Part shown: positions 1 to 9,807 of the stretch, piece by piece
Layout of the letters: each line of letters starts with the position of its first letter
Position numbering within the stretch: the first letter of the stretch is position 1
Translations under genes and position numbers: made by a program
Notes under the pieces: generated by a model
The model's input: only the letters and a program-made list of their open reading frames with translations
Told to the model about the DNA's origin: nothing
The model's database searches: none
Assembly (NCBI GenBank): GCA_003963125.1
Contig: RXJK01000046.1
Span: 1-40,670, forward strand
Length of the DNA: 40,670 nucleotides
Reading direction: 5' to 3'
From: Hyphomicrobiales bacterium
GTDB lineage: Bacteria > Pseudomonadota > Alphaproteobacteria > Rhizobiales > Hyphomicrobiaceae

Positions 1-1
1 G

Positions 2-271
2 AATTCGGAATGGTACCAGCACGCCCACACGCTGCTGAAGACCGGCGGCGTCACCCCGCAGATGAACCAGGGTTCCTGGATCGCCAACACGCTCAAGGCG
101 CTGACGCCGGGTGGCTTCCAGAAGAAGCCCGAGGTCAAGCCGCAGGCCCCGAGCCCCGGCATGCCGACACCCGAGCAGATGCCGGCGCCGCGCGTGCCCG
201 TTCCGTCCGAGGACATTCCGACGGCCTCGACCACCAAGACGAAGCCCGCCATGGGCTTCGCCCAGAACTGA
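2..271 (+). CDS. bamD: C-terminal fragment of BamD-like outer-membrane assembly lipoprotein
   Basis: The 5' end lies outside the window; 89 residues are readable in frame 2 to a TGA. The segment 'EWYQHAHTLLKTGGVTP' followed by 'GSWI' resembles the C-terminal end of alphaproteobacterial BamD (ComL), the TPR lipoprotein that works with BamA to insert outer-membrane proteins. After it comes a proline-rich tail of about 50 residues ending in 'KPAMGFAQN', which looks disordered. BamD upstream of ligA fits the alphaproteobacterial ftsZ-lpxC-bamD-recN-ligA neighbourhood, although recN is absent from the gap here. The signal peptide and TPRs cannot be seen, so the assignment rests on the short C-terminal motif and on context. 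The longer ORF at 10..381 in another frame is a shadow. Confidence 0.6.
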   Translation, partial: NSEWYQHAHTLLKTGGVTPQMNQGSWIANTLKALTPGGFQKKPEVKPQAPSPGMPTPEQMPAPRVPVPSEDIPTASTTKTKPAMGFAQN

Positions 272-317
272 CCGGTTTCCGACGGCGGCGGGCTGCGCCC
301 CGCTGCGCTGTCGATGA

Positions 318-2513
<2,196 letters not shown>

Positions 2514-2682
2514 TCGCGCTTGCCTCAGAAAGTAAGATTAAGCCTCGGAGCCGTACGGTAAATTTTAATCGAAACTCCCTTTTGTATCGTCGGGAACAGC
2601 GCATTCAAACCGCATCCGAAGATAGTCCCCCAAATCCGTCGCAGTGTGCCGTTAGGCTGCACGCGGATGGAAACGCGCTAAC

Positions 2683-3507
<825 letters not shown>

Positions 3508-3687
3508 GCCCTTGCCAAGGCGCCGAACCAGAAGGTTCTGTTGATGCCGCTCGACACCTCCTCGGTGCTCGGCTCGCTGGCCGGCATTGCGGAGATCGCC
3601 AAGGAGGCTTTCCAGCCGAATGGCGCGGGCGGCCCTCCGGCGATCAGCCCGAAGCGCGCGGATCGTGGTAGCGTACCGAGCACGTGA
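3508..3687 (+). pseudogene. Detached conserved C-terminal tail of the SPFH protein
   Basis: Directly after the TAG at 3505-3507 the same frame reads 'ALAKAPNQKVLLMPLDTSS' and then 'VLGSLAGIAEIAKEAF' before ending at a TGA at 3685-3687. This is recognisably the usual C-terminus of QmcA-like stomatins (E. coli QmcA has a similar 'MMPLEASSLMGSIAGIAEL'). There is no frameshift, only the stop codon. A single change from CAG, AAG or GAG would create the TAG. The tail has no obvious start or Shine-Dalgarno of its own, so I treat it as an untranslated remnant, or as evidence of a base-call error. Confidence 0.8.
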
Positions 3688-3759
3688 TCGCGTCGCATGA
3701 GATCAGGGCGGCTTGAGACGGCCGCCCTGCAATCGGGATCGATGCTTGGGAGCAGGGCA

Positions 3760-4218
3760 ATGTCGTCGATCGTCAATTTGCTGGCGGGCTTCGGCCCCTG
3801 GAACTGGTTCATCTTCGCCGTCGTGCTGTTCACGCTGGAGATGATCGTGCCCGGCGTGCATTTCGTCTGGTTCGGCGTCGCAGCCGTCGCGACGGGCGCG
3901 CTGGCCCTGGCGACGGGGCTGACCTGGCCATTTCAACTCCTCGCATTCGGCGCGTTCGCCGTTGCGACGGTCTTCTGGGTTCGCCGCTTCGCGCGTCCCG
4001 ATGCGAGCCCCAGCGACCTTCCCGACCTCAACGCGCGCGGCCAGCAGTACGTGGGCCGCTCAGTCCTGGTCGAGGTCCCGATCGAGAACGGCCGCGGCAA
4101 GGTGCGCGTCGGCGACACGATCTGGAGCGCCGAGGGGCCTGATACGCCAGCAGGTGCGCGCGTGCGCGTGACGGGTGCGCGCGGCATCGTGCTCACCGTC
4201 GAACATGCAGCTGCATGA
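3760..4218 (+). CDS. nfeD: NfeD family membrane protein
   Basis: A 152-residue protein with an N-terminal hydrophobic region of two to three membrane spans ('WFIFAVVLFTLEMIVPG', 'FVWFGVAAVATGALALATG', 'LLAFGAFAVATVFWVRRF'). A soluble C-terminal OB-fold domain follows ('LNARGQQYVGRSVLVEVPI', 'DTIWSAEGPDTPAGARVRV'), as in short NfeD1b proteins. Family knowledge: these partner with SPFH proteins and affect membrane protease activity. I chose the ATG at 3760 because AGCAGGG precedes it; the ORF-track start at 3697 adds 21 unconvincing residues. It lies 72 bases after the end of the SPFH reading frame and overlaps the next gene by 14 bases, so the three genes look like one operon. Confidence 0.88.
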   Translation: MSSIVNLLAGFGPWNWFIFAVVLFTLEMIVPGVHFVWFGVAAVATGALALATGLTWPFQLLAFGAFAVATVFWVRRFARPDASPSDLPDLNARGQQYVGRSVLVEVPIENGRGKVRVGDTIWSAEGPDTPAGARVRVTGARGIVLTVEHAAA

Positions 4219-4624
4219 GCGCCCAACGCCCGGTATCATCGCCTGGCTGATCGCACTGATCAGCCTGATCCTCCCTTGGGCCGGCATCGCCCTGATCGCG
4301 CTCGGCGCCTGGCGCATGAGCACCATCGGAAAGGGCGAAGCTTGGCTTGCAGGACTTGGCGTGCTCCTGATCGGCCTCGACATCCTGATCGACTTCGTCT
4401 GGGCCCACCCCGCGCTATCGCCTTCCGACGAACCGGAACTCAACCGCCGCGGGGCGCAGCTCAAGGGCCGCACGCTCGAACTCTCGTCGCCGATCGAGGG
4501 CGGTCGCGGGCTCGTGCGCTGTGACGACACGGTCTGGCAGGTGGAAGGCCCGGATCTGCCGGCCGGCTGCCGCGTGAAAGTCGTCGGCGTCACGGATATG
4601 CTGCTTCGCGTCGAACCTTTATAG
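4205..4624 (+). CDS. Second NfeD-like small membrane protein
   Basis: 139 residues, starting at the ATG at 4205 inside the 3' end of nfeD, which suggests translational coupling. Two hydrophobic segments ('IIAWLIALISLILPWAGIALIALGAW', 'GLGVLLIGLDILIDFVW') are followed by a C-terminal domain that mirrors the one just upstream: 'LNRRGAQLKGRTLELSSPI', then 'DTVWQVEGPDLPAGCRVKV'. It therefore looks like a diverged tandem copy of nfeD whose membrane half has been remodelled. The ORF-track start at 4175 (GTG) would add ten residues read from inside nfeD, which I consider unlikely. Function is presumed similar, in the envelope with the SPFH partner, but this copy is not one I recognise from characterised systems. 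Confidence 0.75.
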   Translation: MQLHERPTPGIIAWLIALISLILPWAGIALIALGAWRMSTIGKGEAWLAGLGVLLIGLDILIDFVWAHPALSPSDEPELNRRGAQLKGRTLELSSPIEGGRGLVRCDDTVWQVEGPDLPAGCRVKVVGVTDMLLRVEPL

Positions 4625-4656
4625 TTCTGCACGCTTGATGGGATGAGGAGCAGCCA

Positions 4657-4941
4657 ATGGCCGATGTGATCGTCACGAAAGAGGCCCACCGCTACGTGGC
4701 CAAGATCGATGGCATCGATGCCGAGGCCGAACTGACCTTTCGTTCCGGCGCTCCCGGCACGCTCGTCGCGGTGCACACGGGGGTTCCCGACGCATTTCGC
4801 GGCAAGGGCGTCGGCCGCGTGCTGGTGACGCGTCTTGTCGAAGATGCGCGCAAGGACGGTTTCAAGATCGTCCCGGCGTGCTCGTTCGTCGATGCCGAGC
4901 GCCGCAAGCACCCCGAGTGGGCGGATGCCTTCGTGAGCTAG
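4657..4941 (+). CDS. Small GNAT-like N-acetyltransferase (COG2388/YjdJ type)
   Basis: A 94-residue minimal acetyltransferase fold. 'TGVPDAFRGKGVGRVLVTR' carries the acetyl-CoA pyrophosphate-binding signature (R/Q-x-x-G-x-G), followed by 'GFKIVPACSFVDAERRKHPEW', which is typical of this short GNAT family where a C-terminal 'P.C.f...f...hpe' segment is conserved. Substrates of these mini-GNATs are generally unknown. The start ATG is preceded by 'GGATGAGGAGC', a good Shine-Dalgarno. It lies 32 bases downstream of the second NfeD-like gene and may be co-transcribed. Confidence 0.85.
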   Translation: MADVIVTKEAHRYVAKIDGIDAEAELTFRSGAPGTLVAVHTGVPDAFRGKGVGRVLVTRLVEDARKDGFKIVPACSFVDAERRKHPEWADAFVS

Positions 4942-5103
4942 CCGCAGCCTTTGCGCCTGGCACGCGACGGCCTGCCCCAATGCTGTGATTTTCACACCTT
5001 AGTCTGAGTTTCGCAGGCGTTCGCAAAGGCGCCGGCGCAATTCATGGCGCGTTCACGCCGCGACCCGCATCCTCGTGTGCACATCAATCGTGGAGATCTC
5101 CCC

Positions 5104-5367
5104 GTGACCATCCTCACCGCCCGCTTCTGGGGCACTGCCGCCGCAGCAGCCGCCTTCGCCGTCCTCGCTTCGACGGCGCAAGCCCAGGAAAAGAAAGTCG
5201 ACACAAAGACCGCGACCAAGAAGCCACCGGCCTGTAACAGCCTGAAAGTCCAGACGGGTTGCGAAGCCCGCAGCGACTGCAACTGGGTCGGCGAAGTGAA
5301 GGACGGCAAGGGCAAGGTCACGAAGAAGGCCTACTGCCGCGCCAACCCGACCCCGAAGAAGAAGTAA
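5104..5367 (+). CDS. Small secreted Lys-rich four-cysteine protein, copy 1
   Basis: I do not recognise a named family. The GTG at 5104 follows 'GGAGATCTCCCC' and opens a clear signal peptide ('ILTARFWGTAAAAAAFAVLASTAQAQ') with cleavage likely after AQA. The mature part is about 60 residues, rich in lysine, with four cysteines in the pattern 'ACNSL...GCEARSDCNWVGE...KKAYCRA' and a basic tail 'PTPKKK'. The ATG at 5044 in the ORF track would put 20 charged residues before the signal peptide. A paralogue with the same cysteine spacing lies 117 bases downstream, past a terminator. Location is inferred as periplasmic or extracellular; two disulfides are plausible. Function unknown. Confidence 0.75.
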   Translation: MTILTARFWGTAAAAAAFAVLASTAQAQEKKVDTKTATKKPPACNSLKVQTGCEARSDCNWVGEVKDGKGKVTKKAYCRANPTPKKK

Positions 5368-5389
5368 TCGGTCCCGATGGGCGCACGAG

Positions 5390-5424
5390 AAAACCGCGGA
5401 TGGCCAGATCCTCCGCGGTTTTTT
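5390..5424 (+). terminator. Rho-independent terminator after secreted protein copy 1
   Basis: An 11-base perfect stem (AAAACCGCGGA / TCCGCGGTTTT) separated by an 11-base loop and continuing into a run of T on the + strand. It sits 22 bases after the stop codon of the first small secreted protein and before its paralogue, so the two copies are probably transcribed separately. Confidence 0.85.
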
Positions 5425-5484
5425 CATGGGAAGCCGTCGTCGGCTGCGCCATAATTGCTGCGATTCGCTACGGAGGGCTCTCCC

Positions 5485-5763
5485 GTGTCCAAGACGCTTT
5501 TCTCGAAGACCGTAATCGCTCTCGCCACTGCGGCCTTCGCGGCCACGGCCAGCGTCGGCACGATCGCCTACGCGCAAGAGAAGAAGACGACGACGCCCCC
5601 GAAAGCCACGGCAAGCAAGACGCCGTCGGCCTGCAAGGGCCTCGCGGAAGCCGCCTGCAAGGACAAGAGCACCGAGTGCACTTGGGTCTCGGCGAGCAAG
5701 GGCAAGGACGGCAAGGACAAGAAGGCCTACTGCCGCGCCAAGCCAAAAGCGAAGAGCAAGTAA
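5485..5763 (+). CDS. Small secreted Lys-rich four-cysteine protein, copy 2
   Basis: 92 residues from a GTG at 5485 preceded by GGAGGG at a suitable distance; the ORF-track start at 5455 lies upstream of that Shine-Dalgarno. A signal peptide ('KTVIALATAAFAATASVGTIAYAQ') is followed by 'EKK', as in copy 1. The mature domain 'SACKGLAEAACKDKSTECTW' ... 'DKKAYCRAKPKAKSK' conserves the four cysteines, the C-(T/N)-W-V motif and the 'KKAYCRA' end of copy 1, while the linker is Thr/Pro/Lys-rich. The two genes are a tandem duplication with about half the mature residues kept. No enzymatic motif is visible. A basic disulfide-stabilised periplasmic protein is the most I can say. Confidence 0.75.
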   Translation: MSKTLFSKTVIALATAAFAATASVGTIAYAQEKKTTTPPKATASKTPSACKGLAEAACKDKSTECTWVSASKGKDGKDKKAYCRAKPKAKSK

Positions 5764-5874
5764 GCAGCTTTTCGTCCGCAGCACCGGACACGCCTCGCGA
5801 TTGGGCGTTATACGGACGGCCACGGCGAATAGCCGCGTCCCAAGTCCGTTTTGCGCGCGTAGCAGGGTGCACTC

Positions 5875-6225
5875 ATGATCGCCGTCATCTTCGAGGTCTG
5901 GCCGGCCGACGGAAAGCGCGAGGCTTATCTCGACCACGCCGCGAAGCTGCGTCCCGCCCTGGAGAAGATGGACGGCTTCATTTCGGTCGAGCGGTTTCAG
6001 AGCATCACCAATCCCGGCAAGATGCTCTCGCTCTCCATCTGGCGTGACGAGGCAGCGGTTGCCGGCTGGCGCAAGCACATGGGCCATCGCGGCATGCAGC
6101 AGCTCGGTCGCGACGGCGTCTTCCGGGATTACAGGCTGCGGGTTGCCGGCATCATTCGAGACTATGGCCTGACGGACCAGCGGGAGCAGGCTCCTGAAGA
6201 CAGCCGGAAAACGTTCGGCAAATAA
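5875..6225 (+). CDS. ABM-domain (antibiotic biosynthesis monooxygenase-like) protein
   Basis: 116 residues with the dimeric alpha/beta-barrel ABM pattern: 'MIAVIFEVWPADGKREAYLD' at the start, 'LEKMDGFISVERFQS' in the middle and 'MLSLSIWRDEAAVAGWRKH' towards the end. Many members are small cofactor-free oxygenases or stress-related proteins of unknown substrate; nothing here fixes the substrate. The tail after about residue 95 ('YGLTDQREQAPEDSRKTFGK') is charged and probably disordered. The ATG at 5875 follows 'GCAGGGTGCACTC'. It is a single gene, facing the minus-strand YdcH gene across a minus-strand terminator. Confidence 0.85.
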   Translation: MIAVIFEVWPADGKREAYLDHAAKLRPALEKMDGFISVERFQSITNPGKMLSLSIWRDEAAVAGWRKHMGHRGMQQLGRDGVFRDYRLRVAGIIRDYGLTDQREQAPEDSRKTFGK

Positions 6226-6251
6226 CTTTCGCGGCGGTCCGCCCGCATTCC

Positions 6252-6286
6252 AAAAAAAAACACCGGCGGAAGTCGCTTCCACCGGT
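6252..6286 (-). terminator. Rho-independent terminator of the minus-strand YdcH gene
   Basis: Read on the minus strand, CACCGGTGGAAG-CGA-CTTCCGCCGGTG forms a 12-base stem with one G-T wobble and a 3-base loop, followed directly by nine T residues (the A run at 6252-6260). It lies 28 bases after the stop codon of the 55-aa gene at 6315-6482, which supports that gene being real. Confidence 0.9.
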
Positions 6287-6314
6287 GCGTCTGGCGCTTC
6301 AGTCGGTTTCCCGA

Positions 6315-6482
6315 TCAGTGCGGCCTCAACTTGATCATCTGGTCTTTTATTCGGAGTTTCTCTTTCTTCAACTTGCTGATTTGAGCGGCGTCCGATCCGG
6401 GTCTCGACAGTTCTTCCTGGATCTTCGTTTCCAGAATGCGATGCTTCTCGGAAAGCTCTGCGATATGTGCAGCAAGTGACAT
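6315..6482 (-). CDS. YdcH/DUF465 family small protein (55 aa)
   Basis: Too short for the ORF track. On the minus strand, ATG at 6482 to TGA at 6315 encodes 'MSLAAHIAELSEKHRILETK' ... 'ISKLKKEKLRIKDQMIKLRPH'. This matches the DUF465/YdcH pattern of a short helical hairpin with 'L..kH..Le..I' and a C-terminal 'LKk.KLriKDqi' motif. GGAGGG stands six bases before the start, and a strong terminator follows the stop. A second member is encoded divergently at 6739. Role unknown; these small charged proteins are common in alphaproteobacteria, often near purE or in stress-related contexts. Confidence 0.88.
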   Translation of the reverse strand: MSLAAHIAELSEKHRILETKIQEELSRPGSDAAQISKLKKEKLRIKDQMIKLRPH

Positions 6483-6738
6483 ATTGCCCTCCTGATGGAG
6501 TTGAAGGGCTCCAAGACTGACATGGACCTGTCACCTTGTCTAACCCCTCGAATGGGGAAAGCATCGGAGCCTACGGACAAGGTCAAGCAACAATGCAGCA
6601 CGCTCGCGGCGTTTTACGAAACACCTCAAGCATTTAGACACCTTTCATGCACAGGCTTGCGCTCGCCCTCTGGTTGGGGCACAAGGTCCCGCAAACTCAA
6701 GGTGCAGGCGGCTTCGCAGTTGAGAGCCCCAAGGGCCG

Positions 6739-6948
6739 ATGCAGCAGAAACCGGACGAAACAGCTCTGCGCGAGCAACTCGCGGCACTTCGCACCGAGCA
6801 CCGTGATCTCGATGAGCAGATCGCCGTGCAGGAACAGGCCCTGATGGCCGATCAGCTTCTCATTCGCCGGCTGAAGAAGCGCAAGCTGGTGCTGAAGGAC
6901 CAGATCACCTCGCTCGAGGACCAGCTTTTCCCCGACATCATCGCCTGA
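6739..6948 (+). CDS. YdcH/DUF465 family small protein (69 aa)
   Basis: 69 residues, nearly all helical and charged: 'LREQLAALRTEHRDLDEQIA' then 'LLIRRLKKRKLVLKDQITSLEDQL'. The 'LkkrKL.LKDqI..LE' end is the DUF465 signature shared with the divergent gene at 6315-6482. The ATG follows 'AAGGGCCG', a moderate Shine-Dalgarno. It lies 117 bases before purE, a neighbourhood I know from Hyphomicrobiales genomes. The spacer of about 255 bases between the two divergent YdcH genes should hold both promoters, but I see no convincing -35/-10 pair there. Confidence 0.88.
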   Translation: MQQKPDETALREQLAALRTEHRDLDEQIAVQEQALMADQLLIRRLKKRKLVLKDQITSLEDQLFPDIIA

Positions 6949-7065
6949 AGCCGGAGCTACCGGGCGAGTTCGCGCTTGCGTCCGCCGCCGCGCTCGATTG
7001 AAACTTCCGTCTTTCCGCTCGGCGATCGACGCCGGCACGCTTTTCCAAGGATCTGATCGGCAGCC

Positions 7066-7578
7066 ATGCCCAAGGACACAGCCAAGGCGCCTCTCGTGGG
7101 CATCATCATGGGCAGCCTCTCGGACTGGCCGACGATGAAGAAAGCGGCCGACGTCCTCGACGAATTGAAGGTGCCGTACGAGGCCAAGGTGGTGTCCGCG
7201 CATCGCACACCGGACCGCCTCTACGAGTACGCTAAGACTGCCAAGGAGCGCGGGCTGAAGGTGATCGTTGCGGGAGCCGGCGGCGCGGCGCATCTGACCG
7301 GCATGGCCGCCTCGATGACGACCTTGCCGGTTCTTGGCGTGCCGGTGGTCAGCAAGGCGCTCGCCGGCCAGGACAGCCTCCTGTCGATCGTCCAGATGCC
7401 GGCCGGTGTTCCCGTCGGCACGCTCGCGATCGGCGAACCCGGCGCCCACAACGCCGGCCTTCTCGCCGCCCAGATCCTTGCGCTGAGCGACGCAGGCCTA
7501 GGCGACCGGCTCGAAGCCTTGCGTGCGCGTCAGACGGCCTCCGTGCCTGAGGCGCCGAAGACCGAGACCGAGGGCTAG
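7066..7578 (+). CDS. purE: N5-carboxyaminoimidazole ribonucleotide mutase PurE
   Basis: Converts N5-CAIR to CAIR in purine synthesis. At 170 residues it is a class I PurE: '[20 protein letters not shown]' near the N-terminus, '[15 protein letters not shown]' with the catalytic His, '[17 protein letters not shown]', and '[14 protein letters not shown]'. The usual 'HLPGM' is 'HLTGM' here, a minor variation. The last 20 residues are a loose tail. It is separated from purK by 3 bases, so the two pathway-adjacent genes are translated from one message. Confidence 0.97.
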   Translation: MPKDTAKAPLVGIIMGSLSDWPTMKKAADVLDELKVPYEAKVVSAHRTPDRLYEYAKTAKERGLKVIVAGAGGAAHLTGMAASMTTLPVLGVPVVSKALAGQDSLLSIVQMPAGVPVGTLAIGEPGAHNAGLLAAQILALSDAGLGDRLEALRARQTASVPEAPKTETEG

Positions 7579-7581
7579 CCG

Positions 7582-8673
7582 GTGTCCGTGCCGCTTCCTC
7601 CTGGGTCCACCGTCGGCATCTTGGGCAGCGGCCAGCTCGGCCGCATGCTCGCCATGGCGGCGGCCCGCATCGGCCTCAAGACGCACATCTACTGCCCCGA
7701 CAGCGGCCCCGCCTTCGACGTCGCTGCCAAGGCGACCAAGGGCAGCTTCTCCGACGCCAAGGCGCTGGCGCAGTTTGCTTCCGAAGTGCAGGTCGTCACC
7801 TACGAGTTCGAGAACGTGTCGAGCGAGACGGCCCGTTTGCTCGCCCCGCACGTGACGCTGCGTCCATCGCCTCGCGCGCTCGAAGTGGCGCAGGACCGCC
7901 TTCTGGAAAAAACCTTCATCTCGGATCTCGGATTTCCCGTCGCCCCGTTCCGCGCCGTGTCGGGCGTGTCGGATCTCGAGCAGGCGCGACAAGACCTAGG
8001 GCCCACCGCAATCTTGAAGACCCGCCGGCTCGGTTACGATGGCAAGGGCCAGGTGAGGCTGGGCGCTAGCGGCGATGCCGCCTCCGCATGGGCCACGGTC
8101 GGCAAGGCGCCGAGCATCCTCGAAGGCATGGTCGCGTTCGAGCGCGAAGTCTCCGTGCTCGTCGTGCGAGCGGTCGATGGCGGCCTCGCCTACTACGACA
8201 TTCCGGCCAACACGCATGCCGGCGGAATTCTCCGGCGTAGCGAGGTACCCTGCGGCTTGCCCGAGGCGGACCTCGCGCGCGCGCGCCAGATCGCAGCCGG
8301 CGTCGCCAACGCGCTCGACTACGTCGGCGTCCTCGCCGTCGAGATGTTCCACCTCGGCGCGCGCGTGCCTCTGGAGCAGCGCCTGCTCGTCAACGAGATC
8401 GCGCCCCGCGTCCATAACAGCGGCCACTGGACGCTCGAGGCGTGCGGCATATCCCAGTTCGAGAACCACATCCGCGCCGTCGCCGGATGGCCCCTCGGGT
8501 CGACGCGGCGCCACGCCGACGCCGTCATGCTCAACCTCATCGGTGCCGAGGCCAACGCGTGGGAGAAGCTCGCCGCCGACGACGGCGCATGCCTGCATCT
8601 CTACGGCAAGAACGAGGCGCGCGACGGCCGCAAGATGGGCCACGTCACGTACCTGATGCCCCTCACCGCGTAG
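7582..8673 (+). CDS. purK: N5-carboxyaminoimidazole ribonucleotide synthase PurK
   Basis: An ATP-grasp enzyme making N5-CAIR from AIR, ATP and bicarbonate, the substrate for PurE just upstream. 363 residues: an N-terminal Rossmann-like domain ('GILGSGQLGRMLAMAA'), 'VVTYEFENV', the ATP-grasp core ('ILKTRRLGYDGKGQVR', 'EGMVAFEREVSVLVVR', 'NEIAPRVHNSGHWTLEAC') and a C-terminal domain ending 'GRKMGHVTYL'. All expected motifs are present. The GTG start at 7582 comes 3 bases after the purE stop, which indicates translational coupling. Confidence 0.97.
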   Translation: MSVPLPPGSTVGILGSGQLGRMLAMAAARIGLKTHIYCPDSGPAFDVAAKATKGSFSDAKALAQFASEVQVVTYEFENVSSETARLLAPHVTLRPSPRALEVAQDRLLEKTFISDLGFPVAPFRAVSGVSDLEQARQDLGPTAILKTRRLGYDGKGQVRLGASGDAASAWATVGKAPSILEGMVAFEREVSVLVVRAVDGGLAYYDIPANTHAGGILRRSEVPCGLPEADLARARQIAAGVANALDYVGVLAVEMFHLGARVPLEQRLLVNEIAPRVHNSGHWTLEACGISQFENHIRAVAGWPLGSTRRHADAVMLNLIGAEANAWEKLAADDGACLHLYGKNEARDGRKMGHVTYLMPLTA

Positions 8674-8682
8674 CCGATCCCC

Positions 8683-9444
8683 ATGCTCACCGCCCACGTC
8701 GACGGCCGCGCCATCGAGTACCGGATGATCCCCGGCGACGCGCTGGCCCGCCCGACGCTCGTCTTCCTGCACGAGGGGCTCGGCTGCGCGGCCCTGTGGC
8801 GCGATTTCCCGGACAAGATCGCAAGCCGGTTGGGCGCCCGCGCGCTCGTCTATTCGCGCTTCGGGTACGGCGCCTCGGATGGTCTCAGTGCGAAACGCGA
8901 ACCGGACTTCATGCACACGGAAGCCCTCGACGTTTTGCCCCAACTTCTCGATCAGCTTGGGATCGACGAACCTGTCCTCGTCGGGCACTCCGACGGCGCC
9001 TCGATTGCGTTGATCCATGCGGGCAAGGCCGCGCGCCCCGTGAAGGGCGTGGCGGTTCTCGCCCCGCATGTCTTCGTCGAGCCCATCACCATCGACAGCA
9101 TCGCCGACATCCGAGCGAAGTACGAGACGAGTGGGCTGAGGGATCGGCTCGCGCGCTACCACACGCGTGTCGACGATGCTTTCCTCGGCTGGGCCGACAT
9201 CTGGCTCGATCCGCGCTTTCGCACCTGGTCCATCGAGGACGTCGTTCCCGGCATTACCGCGCCGCTACTCCTGATCCAGGGCAAGCAGGACGAATACGGC
9301 ACGCTGGCCCAACTCGACCGGATCGAAGCGCGGGCCACGGCCCCCGTCACCCGCCTCGACCTCGACGCCTGCGGCCACGCCCCCCAGCGCGACCAGGAAG
9401 CCGCCGTCATCGACGCCATCGTCCGCTTCGTGCAACGCGCGTAA
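8683..9444 (+). CDS. Alpha/beta hydrolase
   Basis: 253 residues with the alpha/beta-hydrolase layout: oxyanion region 'FLHEGLGCAALWRDFP', nucleophile elbow 'LVGHSDGASIAL' with the Ser at about residue 104, a late Asp in 'QGKQDEYGTL', and the catalytic His in 'DACGHAPQRDQ'. The cap region around 'ITIDSIADIRAKYETSGL' resembles putative esterases and 2-hydroxymuconate-semialdehyde-hydrolase-like proteins. The substrate cannot be told. It starts 9 bases after purK and is probably the last gene of the purEK operon. Confidence 0.9.
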   Translation: MLTAHVDGRAIEYRMIPGDALARPTLVFLHEGLGCAALWRDFPDKIASRLGARALVYSRFGYGASDGLSAKREPDFMHTEALDVLPQLLDQLGIDEPVLVGHSDGASIALIHAGKAARPVKGVAVLAPHVFVEPITIDSIADIRAKYETSGLRDRLARYHTRVDDAFLGWADIWLDPRFRTWSIEDVVPGITAPLLLIQGKQDEYGTLAQLDRIEARATAPVTRLDLDACGHAPQRDQEAAVIDAIVRFVQRA

Positions 9445-9518
9445 CGCGGATCACCGCAATCGTCTGCAGCCGTGACCACGGTGCCGTGGAATCAAAGGCA
9501 AGCGTTCGATCGCGTATA

Positions 9519-9562
9519 GCCCTGGATCCCGGCTCTCCGCTTTGCTCCGGCCGGGATGACAG
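9519..9562 (-). repeat. Dispersed repeat family R2, copy 1 (reverse)
   Basis: 'CCCTGGATCCCGGCTCTCCG' ... 'CCGGCCGGGATGACAG' is the reverse complement form of the TGTCATCCCGGCC...GCCGGGACCCAGGG element seen at 23353 and 31275. It is imperfectly palindromic. Confidence 0.7.
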
Positions 9563-9605
9563 CAGGAGTGCGCGACAATCCCGTCGACCTTCACCCCCAC
9601 CACCT

Positions 9606-9650
9606 GTCATCCCTGAATTTGCCGAAGGCAAATATCAGGGACCCAGGGGC
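9606..9650 (+). repeat. Dispersed repeat family R2, copy 2 (variant centre)
   Basis: 'TGTCATCCCTGAATTTGCCG' ... 'TATCAGGGACCCAGGGGC' has the R2 ends but a different centre. CCCTGAATTTGCC pairs with GGCAAATATCAGGG as a stem, so hairpin-forming ability is kept although the sequence differs. Confidence 0.65.
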
Positions 9651-9719
9651 GTCGTCCCTCCCGCGCAGCTCAAAAGCACACCCCGGCTTGGCTTTCCGCC
9701 ACCAGCCTCTCCCCTCAAT

Positions 9720-9767
9720 GCGTTCCCGGAAGCCGTGCGCGAGCACGGCTTCCGGGACCTTGCAGCG
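9720..9767 (+). repeat. Palindromic repeat family R1, copy A
   Basis: 'GCGTTCCCGGAAGCCGTGCG' then 'CGAGCACGGCTTCCGGGACC' folds as a long stem: TCCCGGAAGCCGTGC pairs with GCACGGCTTCCGGGA perfectly. Copies B to E are at 16419, 29120, 31420 and 33473. It lies between the ends of two convergent genes. Confidence 0.85.
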
Positions 9768-9807
9768 TGGAGTTCAGTTTCAACCGGGCAATTGCGCCCA
9801 TCGCACT

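Larger units (their letters stand above)
9445..9807. other. Repeat-filled gap between convergent genes
   Basis: No gene is supportable here. The gap between the alpha/beta hydrolase (+) and the TRAP binding protein (-) holds two copies of the TCATCCCGG repeat family, in opposite orientations, and one copy of the GTTCCCGGAAGCCGTGCGC palindrome family, each listed separately. The ORF-track entries crossing it are shadows. Confidence 0.8.

Noticed and set aside
6558-6586. TTGACC as -35 of the minus-strand YdcH gene
   Set aside because: No acceptable -10 hexamer at 16-18 bases; the best is TGCTTT.
6495-6806. 103-aa ORF in the spacer between the two YdcH genes
   Set aside because: No Shine-Dalgarno or family pattern, and it overlaps the start of the 69-aa YdcH gene in another frame.
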